Below are positions 56,590-64,000 of a DNA stretch of 64,000 nt, piece after piece. The stretch comes from Elmis aenea (lineage: Eukaryota; Arthropoda; Insecta; Coleoptera; Elmidae), in the NCBI GenBank assembly GCA_947652605.1, contig OX393581.1, positions 12,590,640-12,654,639 on the forward strand, written 5' to 3'. Under the pieces are notes generated by a model that saw nothing but the letters and a program-made list of their open reading frames with translations, made no database searches and was not told the origin of the DNA. Each line of letters begins with the position of its first letter. The stretch's first letter is position 1. The translations under genes were made by a program, and so were the position numbers.

Positions 56590-58780
56590 TATAAATGTGA
56601 CCCTACAATTAAATAATGAAAGTATTTTTTTTCCCAAAAATTGTTGGTTGCTTGAGATTTTTTAATTTTAAATATTTAGTGTAAAAGAGAAATGTTCTCG
56701 AACTCCGCTTTCAACAAGTTTTATAATTACTACAAATGCGTGTAATCTGTTTGTGATACATTTGCTCACAGACTCAGCAAACGTATGTTACCACGAATGC
56801 TTTAATAACACAATTGTATCTTTATCATTTAGCAGTTATAATTAACCCTTCGTAAAAGGGTGGGCAATATTGTGAAAGCTCCATGAAGTATTTCGTAAAA
56901 GGTCTGTGGGAAAGCTTTAGATGTATATTCATTAAAACAGTCTATTGTGTAATACTTTCTGGGTTTACGCTGGTAACCTCTTTGCAGTGTTAGTTAGTTT
57001 GTGCAGATTATATTGGACGTGAAAGGGTATTTTCCTATATTGTGTAAACCTAAATTATACATGAGGATATCCATCTTAATTTCGGTTGTATCGAACGACG
57101 TTAAAGACAATAGACATCGAGGTATCGTTCGGCGCCGGTTGTTATGTCGGCGTATGTAAACCGGTGGAATATAGATTTGTTATTAAAAACCCTGATTTGA
57201 TTCGCGCTTGACCTTTATTAAACACTCCCAGGTGTAATTACATGTTTTAAAGTATCTACATTGTGGCAATTTATTAGTGGCCAGTGCAGTCGTAAATAAT
57301 TTGACGGTTAATCTCCATAAATCAATTGCAAATGTGTCGCTGCCGTTCAAACAGTCGCCCATACTGGTTCATATAAATTCAAAACGATTATTTTTTTTGT
57401 ATTTTCGAAGTAGTCGGCGTGAATTATCCTAAATCGAACCAGGACAAGCCTTAAGGCAGTTGGCAGCTCAGGGTCCTGCACGAAACTTTATTGTTAAGTT
57501 ACTCTTTCTCAACTTTAACTTATTGTTTAATTTTAATTCTTCGAATTTGAGTTATCTGATTCCATTTAGCATAATTGTTTTTGTTATCATATACAGGGTG
57601 ATCCACATAGAAGGACCACTATTTGGATCTCGTAAACGGTAAGAGCTACAAAGAAGTTTAAATTAGGCAAATTGTTTCCATTTCTAAGGCCTATTCAGTG
57701 GTGCTTTATTATTTTCAAAAAGTTCCATGGCACGCTAGATAATAAATAAAAATCAAGATGGTCATTTTGTTTAAATCGTTATTAGGAAAATCTGTTTTCG
57801 TGTAAAACAATGTTTGCATTTGTAAACAATAAATTAATGTTAATGCAAATAAATTTGATCAAAAATATTTTTCTTGATTATAAAGAATTTTTGCAGAACT
57901 TGCAGAACAGATTCGAGACTCTTATCTCTTCGATAGTTGCAGTCTTATGTGTTGCATGGCCAAACAGCCAAACTTAAGGAGCATGTTCCTTGAGTCAATT
58001 TAAGCAAAAAAAAAGTTATATAAACCATTGTCCAAAACTCGATGGTTATCGAGTTATAGAACTTTAAGGTTTATAAAAAAAAGGCCAATTTTAAGTTAAA
58101 AAAGCATGAAATACCGCTTTTAACTTCTAAAGTATTGATTTAACAACAAAATGTTGTGTTTATAAGATGAATCGCTATTTTGTTTCGTTTTTTTACGGTT
58201 TATTTGCTATGGCAACCAACCTAGTTATTTTAAATAGAACACCCTGTATATTTACATTTTTGAATTCCTCTTTAAATGTACTTTGTAAAATGTAAAAGGC
58301 CATATAGGCCTAAAATTAACCGTTTTCGAGTAATTAATTTTTTTCTCGAAAATTTTCAAAATTATCAAGTATTAAAGATATGTGTGGTTTTTGATGTCGA
58401 CGTTTATTATTTGTTTTTATTTTTATTAAAAAATAATTTTTAATACATTTCCATTAATATAGTTGTATAATTGTTAAGATTTGATCGTCTATTGTTATGT
58501 TAAATAAACTATTTGCTATAATTTGAATAAACTTTGAACTGATTTTTCTCGCAAAATGTCTTATGTAATAATAATATACGGCTTTATTTCCACATTTTTA
58601 AATAAACAAAATACAACAATTAAAAAAGAATTTTTTTTTGGGGAAAATCGCAAGGCGGGGTTCAGCGTTGTCCACAAGACAGCTGTTCTGCCACCCAACC
58701 TTGAAGCTGAATACAACAAGCACATAAACATATTGACGTGTTGCAGCACTGAACCGACGTGGCCCGACACTTACCAGCAA
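56590..58780. other. non-coding; repeat ends at 57592 and 58242
   Basis: No gene is supported. TATACAGGGTGATCCACATA begins at 57590 and ACACCCTGTATA ends at about 58252. The two ends resemble different repeat families, so I do not call them one element. The short frames at 58556-58792 overlap on both strands and have no domain. Confidence 0.5.
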
Positions 58781-58784
58781 GAAA

Positions 58785-59715
58785 CTAGTTGAATGACAAT
58801 AGCAGTAGGTGTTTATGAAATTTAATTTTAAATAAGTTCAAAGGTAAACCTTTAAATAAAGGGTCTATACTGTTATAAATTTTGGTAATTGTATATGAAA
58901 AACACTTTTTGAAGAATTCTGTTTTATGGTGAGGAGGGGTTAGTGTACCTTTGAACCTAATATTTAAAGTATGCACATCTTCACGATATTTAATTTTACT
59001 ATAAAGATAAGGAGGCGTATGGGAAATAATCAACTTGTGATAAAAACATGCTGCATGTAGCAGACGACGATTAAACATATTAAGCCATCTCAAGTCTTTC
59101 AACATGCGATATGGGACTATATTTCTTAATGCCAAAGATTAATCTCATGCACGAGTTTTGAATTTTTTGAATTTTTTGTTTATTGGTGCTATCAATAAAT
59201 GAACCATACACACTATCACAAAAATTAAAATGAGACAGTACCAATGAATTACACAATATCTTTTTTTGGCCTCTAGTTAAGAGGTATCTGTTAGCATATA
59301 TTGTTGTTAAAGAGTTGTAGGCCATTTGTAAACATTTGTTAATATGAAAATTAAATTTTAATTGGTGATCTATAATGACACCTAAATTTTTTGCTTTAGC
59401 AGTGAATTTGATTATGTTGGAGCAAATTTTTATTGGAAGGGGATTTTCTAAATATATTTCTCTAAGCTTTTTAGGGCCAAATAGTAATAATTCTGTTTTG
59501 TCGGTGTTTAGCTGTGTTTAGCTGCATATTTAACTAAATTATCTAAATCTGCATTGAAATTTAATGACGCGTTTAAAAACTTTTCCTTTGTAAACGAAAG
59601 GTATAACTGAGTGTCGTCTGCGTAGAAGTGTGTTGCAGAGTGTAACAGAGATTGCTTTAGGTTGAACGTATAAATGCTATACAGCAATGGTCCAAGTATG
59701 TATGCATACTTTTTT
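58785..59715 (-). pseudogene. non-LTR reverse transcriptase fragment with intact YADD
   Basis: Minus-strand translation starts abruptly near 59715 with LGPLLYSIYTFNLKQSLL, then HFYADDTQLYLSF (YADD at 59613-59624). After a frameshift linked to a repeated TTTAGCTGTG near 59505-59522 come a NLGVIIDHQLKFNFHINKC piece and QKIQNSCMRLIFGIKKYSPI. A frameshift later comes the tail (RDVHTLNIR... SYTITKIYNSI). It fits the second half of a jockey/CR1-like RT. 5' truncated and broken. Confidence 0.82.
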
Positions 59716-59778
59716 ATTACATGGTCGGATTCAGAATTAAATTTTCCACCCGAATCGACAAAAAGATGTACCTATACT

Positions 59779-60133
59779 CAGTGGTGAGCTATGAAATTTT
59801 TAACAAAGGGCTCGCTCATAGTTAAATAAAAACAAAAAAATAATGTCAATTATATGTTGGAAAAAAGTGGCATTTTAAATTCAAACGTGAATAATCGAGT
59901 GATTGTACATAATTCAAAAAATTCTATTGTGCGACAGGTTATTCTAAATTTAATCGTCATTGCTTGATAGGCATGACTTGGTCGCTTTACAAATGTATGT
60001 AATGACAATGATTTTGAGATATATTTTTTCTTGAGAAAATGGTTAACAAGAAGAACAAGGGGCTCGCAAATTAAGGAATAATTTAACAAAGGGCTCGCGC
60101 GAGCCCCCGCGAGCCCCCTACAGCTCACCACTG
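59779..60133. mobile_element. hAT MITE (CAGTGGTGAGCT ends)
   Basis: A 355-bp element flanked by a perfect 8-bp CCTATACT (59771-59778, 60134-60141). The ends CAGTGGTGAGCTAT / AGCTCACCACTG are inverted. A GGGCTCGC word recurs at both ends. The 93-codon minus-strand frame is not supported. Confidence 0.9.
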
Positions 60134-60185
60134 CCTATACTTTGTAATTTAAAAAAAAAAAAAACAGTTGCCTATCGTGGATTTG

Positions 60186-60885
60186 CAGTGATGTGAAATG
60201 ACGGTCATTTATGATTGTGACGTCATGACCGGTCATATGACCGTCATTTATGATTGTTTTTATAACAATGGTATAAAATTAATATATATGTAATAGGAAA
60301 AATAAATAAAAAGCAGAATTATTAGTATCAGTATCTCTATCTGGGCATTGTATTCCTTCAGAGAAGGCTCTAGAAGTCGAGGGAGTTGAAGGTGATTTTG
60401 GACTACTTATGCTGAGAGCTAAACATTTTTTAATAAAATTTTTATTTGAGTTTAAACTTTAATTTTACATGCTCTGGGAATTTCTTGCATGTTGTAATTA
60501 AATGTTCTGCCATTCTAGTGGCATGTAATCCGTGTCTCTTTCTACAAAATTGGCATAAGTAGCTACCCTTTGCTGCGAACTTGCAGGATAACGTACAAAA
60601 AAGTAAAATACCGTCTCTTTTCTCCGCATTGTGTTTACCAACTTTCAGAATACTTTATATAGTGGTATTTACATTTTTATTAACGATATTGCAATTAAGA
60701 TTAACACAAATCAAGTGACAACCACCATGTAAACTTAAAACTGTCATTTTTGGATGTTAGAAAAACAGTCATTTTGAATTTTGGAGCTTAGAATGATCAC
60801 GGTCATTTAAAATCATTGTGACGTGACGTCATGACCGTCATGACAAACTGTCATGACGCGGTCATATGACACACTCACATCACTG
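60186..60885. mobile_element. hAT element with BED-finger relic
   Basis: Perfect 8-bp TGGATTTG at 60178-60185 and 60886-60893. The ends CAGTGATGTGA / TCACATCACTG are inverted. Subterminal GTCATGAC and GGTCATATGACC palindromes repeat at both sides. The interior holds the start of a hAT transposase on the minus strand. Confidence 0.9.
60445..60610 (-). pseudogene. BED-type zinc finger fragment of hAT transposase
   Basis: Reads CKFAAKGSYLCQFCRKRHGL then HATRMAEHLITTCKKFPEHV. The C-x2-C...H-L-x4-C arrangement fits the BED-type DNA-binding finger at the start of many hAT transposases. The catalytic region is absent. Confidence 0.7.
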
Positions 60886-60893
60886 TGGATTTG

Positions 60894-62726
60894 ACATACG
60901 TCATCGTAGAGATAACAAATGCACATCATTTATTAGAAAATTTGTCGCCGTTTTCAAAAATATGAGGTTTGTTTGTGGTTATTTTGGATAATTAAAAAGT
61001 TACAGGGGTGCGACAGTCAAACTGAATCACCTGGTATTGTTATTATTTTATGTTCAAATATTCATAATGTTTATCTCAACAACAAATTGAGTAAGCGTAC
61101 CTACATGTATTTGTTAATAAATTTAAATACATTTTTCTAAGTTTAAACAAATGTAAACAACTTTTCTAGTAGGTACATTTAATTATTGTGTATTTATATA
61201 AATTTAATATTTTTTTAAATTATTTTGAGCAATTTTCCTTTTGAGGAATTGTCATTCGAGCAATTTTCACCAAAACCGTGTCGATAAAGAAAAACTATTC
61301 ATTAAAAACGTTGAATTTTTTAAAATCCGCTTTAAGAAAAGAAAGAATGGTGTTTTAAAAAATTTTGTATCTGGTATTGCGTCACTTGTTAAAACTGCTT
61401 TTAAATATTATTTCGTGAGCATGTCCCTACTTTTATTGCATACTTTATCAACTTTTGTTATTAATTGGAATGTATTCGGTTTTCAGATTTCAGTTTGTTT
61501 AAGTGTGCTTGTGTGTGCTCAAAGTTGGATATATCCATCGGGCTGTAGTTTCCAATCTTAAACGAAATTCGTTTGAAAATTAACTGCTCTGGGGAGGTTT
61601 TTCTTACTCATCGAGCCGCAATTCTTAGTTTGCAATTTGCAATATGCAAAGTACGTTCCAATAATGAAGATGAGGGCACTGCAGCGGAAGTTTTCATTAA
61701 TTCCGTATGTACCCAGCACTACTTTACGTTTGCTTTGCAACCGGTTCCGCCAGCAGTTCGTTTGAGAACCGCTTTTATTTGCTTATCTTCGATTGAAGAG
61801 CTCGGTAGTCGAGCTGCAGTAATTGATTTGAATTGCTATTCATAGAAGCCAATCTAGTTGGTGCGTGTGGTGCACTATAAACATTTCGATATTACAGTCT
61901 GGCGATGGTTTATTGATTAACAAAGGCGGAACGTAAAATTAACGCTGTTTTAAATTTTTGGCATCCTTAAAGACAATTTATATCCTGCAGTATTCCCATT
62001 GTTCCATTTTTGACAACTTCTATAATTTATTCTTAAACAATTTCTTGCTCTTCTCCTATAGTTATATTATTCTTTAACTATGTTATATGTATAGGTAAAT
62101 TAGAAATAAAACACTTGAAGAATTTAAACATTTGCTGTATTACTAATAAAATAAATAACTAATATAATAAATATAAGTAATTTTTACACTAGCTTTTACG
62201 GCGTAGCTTCGAACGAATTTAAAAATAATTGTAACTACTAGCGTCGGAGAAAATTTACTGATGTTTCCACCTAGCTCTTTACGCTGTTAAATTTACGATG
62301 TGCGCTTTTATCTAATATAAAACTTGCAGTGATAACTTGCTGTCAATTTAATACTTTACAAGCGATTTGTTTGATAATTTTACATTGGTATAGTTTTTTT
62401 TTAAAATTATTATTTATAATTTTTACAAATCCAGCTACATTTTGTAATACTTATTTGACAGAAATTAATTAGGGTCCTCGTTTACTCTATTTCTCTTTAT
62501 TTGAGTGTGTTAGGATTGAATGGAAATCCATGAGGACAAACATTTTTTGTTTTAAGATTTTTTTCTTAATTTGGTTCAGCTTATTATTTTATATTATAAT
62601 AATATGAAAAAAAAACTGATTGTAATAAAATTATATAAACAAACTTTAATTTAATGAATGCAACACTTAAGCTGTTTGACTTTTGCGTGTCAAATAGAAA
62701 CACATGTATTGAATAAATATGATAAA
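60894..62726. other. no supportable gene
   Basis: Two plus-strand frames (61241-61561, 106 codons; 61573-61845, 90 codons) show no known domain, no clear signal and no homologue I recognise. GC rises somewhat at 61570-61860. They could be exon pieces of an unknown gene, but I would not annotate them. Confidence 0.4.
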
Positions 62727-63243
62727 TTATAGATTATTTGCAATGCACGAGTTATATTTTGTCAGAAATTCTCCTTCACTTAACCTACCTGTCAAATTAA
62801 ATGTATGTTATGTCAAATTTTACAAGAACTGTCAGAGTGGTGCGTCAGTGGTGTGGTTTAATCTATATTAAAGTAACGCTATTGGTCGCCGAAATTCGTC
62901 AAAAAATTATCAAGACCAAAATATGAAATTCGCTCTCCAAATTTATATTTTCGACCTATCACAAATTTAGAATTCTAAAAAACGACCAATAAACGCATGA
63001 AAATCTGTTAATTGCAAGAAGTATATAATCAGTGTATGATTATGTTCGTTGGTCGTTTCTAGGAAATCTGAGTTTGTTATTGGTCGAAAACGCAAATTTG
63101 ACAGAAGGATTAACGTCTGACAGGGGAATGTAAAATTATTATTGTGTAGTAATGCTCCTATTGGTAGTCTCTACAAGATTTAAAATTAGTGGTTGGTTGA
63201 AAACGCAAATTTGACAGGCGAAGGAAATTTTCAGGGTAATTTG
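62727..63243 (-). repeat. inverted copy of the 5090-5600 repeat
   Basis: Runs from ATAGATTATTTGCAATGCAC to GGCGAAGGAAATTTTCAGGG, the reverse of the left copy, with small indels. It is about 57 kb from its partner. Confidence 0.75.
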
Positions 63244-63489
63244 TTAGCCCTTAAATTTTTATTAGTGTTTTACAACACTAAAAAATTTAGCATGTGTTGA
63301 GTATTGTTAGACAACTCCATTTATGTACGTCAATACTTTATTAAAACTAATTTGCACATTTGTTACGTCAAAATTAACCCCTATTCTCCGGAATTAAGAA
63401 ACATTTATCAAAATGTTTTGAAATTCAATCAGTTGTTTAAAAATGGCCATAGATACCTACATGAAAAATCACTTTTTATTAAATTACAG

Positions 63490-64000
63490 GATGCAGGTCC
63501 TGACTTAGGAGCCGTCGTTATATGACGACGCTAGGGGAATATGAGTACAAATAATAATAATCTTGGTATGTTTTATAATTTCAGATTTATTTGTGAAAGT
63601 ATATTACAATGTAAATTAAATTTGAGACATATAAACTATAAACTTATAAACTATGATAAGGTTGAAAGCAAGGTTTATATAGGATATTGGTCTAGCAAGT
63701 AAAGCACTGTAGATGAACATTTACCAAATTTACTCTCCATTATTTCATTTCCTCGATAAGTTTTTCCTTGGTAAGGATCATAGGCGATTAGATAACCAGA
63801 TGGTGAATTTTGACACCAAACCTTGTATCCAAATCGTATTGGTTTATTTCTAATCGCTTGCTTACATCCGTGCCTACCGAAGTATTCCACCATTGCCTCA
63901 TCATGCGATATTGCTGAGGTGGGTGTATAATTTTCCATACATTTTTTTTTTGAATATATGAAATTAATGGTCGTAATTTGGAAAACTTATCGAGCTTGTC
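63490..64000 (-). mobile_element. piggyBac element PB6, cut by the window edge
   Basis: The palindrome CGTCGTTATATGACGACG (63513-63530) sits in a GCC...CGCT context closely like that of PB4 (51938-51960). Minus-strand transposase sequence follows to the edge. The terminal repeat and TTAA are not certain; a TTAA at about 63479-63482 is a candidate. Confidence 0.7.
63675..64000 (-). pseudogene. piggyBac transposase fragment
   Basis: AISHDEAMVEYFGRHGCKQA, RNKPIRFGYKVWC and GYLIAYDPYQGKTY match the first catalytic block (D-E-x-M-V...GRH..KQ...KPI..G.K.W). The frame stops at 63675, before the second and third blocks. Upstream, LDKFSKLRPLI lies one base out of frame across a run of ten A at about 63943-63952, so there is a one-base slip or assembly error. 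The rest lies outside the window. Confidence 0.85.

Noticed and set aside
57590..58252. A single 660-bp element bounded by TATACAGGGTGATCC and ACACCCTGTATA
   Set aside because: The two ends continue into different repeat families, so a joint boundary is not supported.
61241..61845. Frames of 106 and 90 codons as a possible novel gene
   Set aside because: No domain, no recognisable start context, no splice evidence and no related sequence in the window.
1..64000. CRISPR arrays, tRNA or rRNA genes, prokaryotic operons
   Set aside because: No spaced direct repeats of CRISPR type, no tRNA B-box with a cloverleaf, and no ribosomal sequence was recognised; gene content is that of an insect nuclear genome.

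Overview
The window looks like nuclear DNA of an insect; a beetle is plausible, but I cannot fix the species. It is AT-rich, intron-poor and almost wholly built of transposable elements and their relics: piggyBac, hAT, PIF/Harbinger, mariner, RTE-like and jockey-like non-LTR retrotransposons, foldback elements, and hammerhead-bearing repeats of the kind linked to Penelope-like elements. I see no tRNA, rRNA or CRISPR. No prokaryotic signals are expected or seen.

Only three long intact reading frames look like real proteins. Two are single-exon paralogues of a 4-hydroxybutyrate/acetyl-CoA CoA-transferase family enzyme, at 14600-16024 (+) and 28692-30116 (-). They lie inverted about 12.7 kb apart within a duplicated segment of about 2 kb. 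The third is a complete piggyBac transposase (31550-33325, +) inside an apparently full-length piggyBac element (31064-33534) with perfect 14-bp ends and TTAA duplications. An unoccupied related site at 6830-6860 shows the state before insertion.

Layout. 1-9 kb: small hAT and foldback repeats, an RTE-like tail, a deleted mariner. 9.9-14.2 kb: a nested block (unclassified TIR element hosting two hAT insertions, one of which hosts a third) that splits the upstream flank of CoA-transferase A. 16.3-19 kb: a foldback composite carrying a 270-bp segment also found at 4.1 kb. 19.5-23.9 kb: a Harbinger-related region with three hammerhead-like motifs, one with an intact consensus core. 24.5-27.4 kb: two hAT elements placed side by side in one target, so that the 8-bp target appears three times, with a piggyBac relic inside the second. 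28.7-30.7 kb: CoA-transferase B. 30.7-33.8 kb: piggyBac inside a MITE. 34-37 kb: tandem and motif repeats. 37-40.8 kb: a 5'-truncated non-LTR element split by a piggyBac relic. 41-45 kb: foldbacks. 45.6-50.2 kb: RTE, Harbinger (MADF plus nuclease genes) and piggyBac relics. 51.4-53.3 kb: jockey scrap and piggyBac relic. 54.7-56.6 kb: TIR element, RT scraps and a foldback made of 15-bp repeats. 58.8-63.2 kb: RT relic and hAT elements. The right edge cuts a further piggyBac.

The genes do not form an operon or pathway. The window records layered transposition around a duplicated metabolic gene. The points most worth checking are the hammerhead ribozyme, the internal palindromes shared in design but not in sequence by the piggyBac elements, the patchwork identity of the two CoA-transferase genes, and the triple target duplication.
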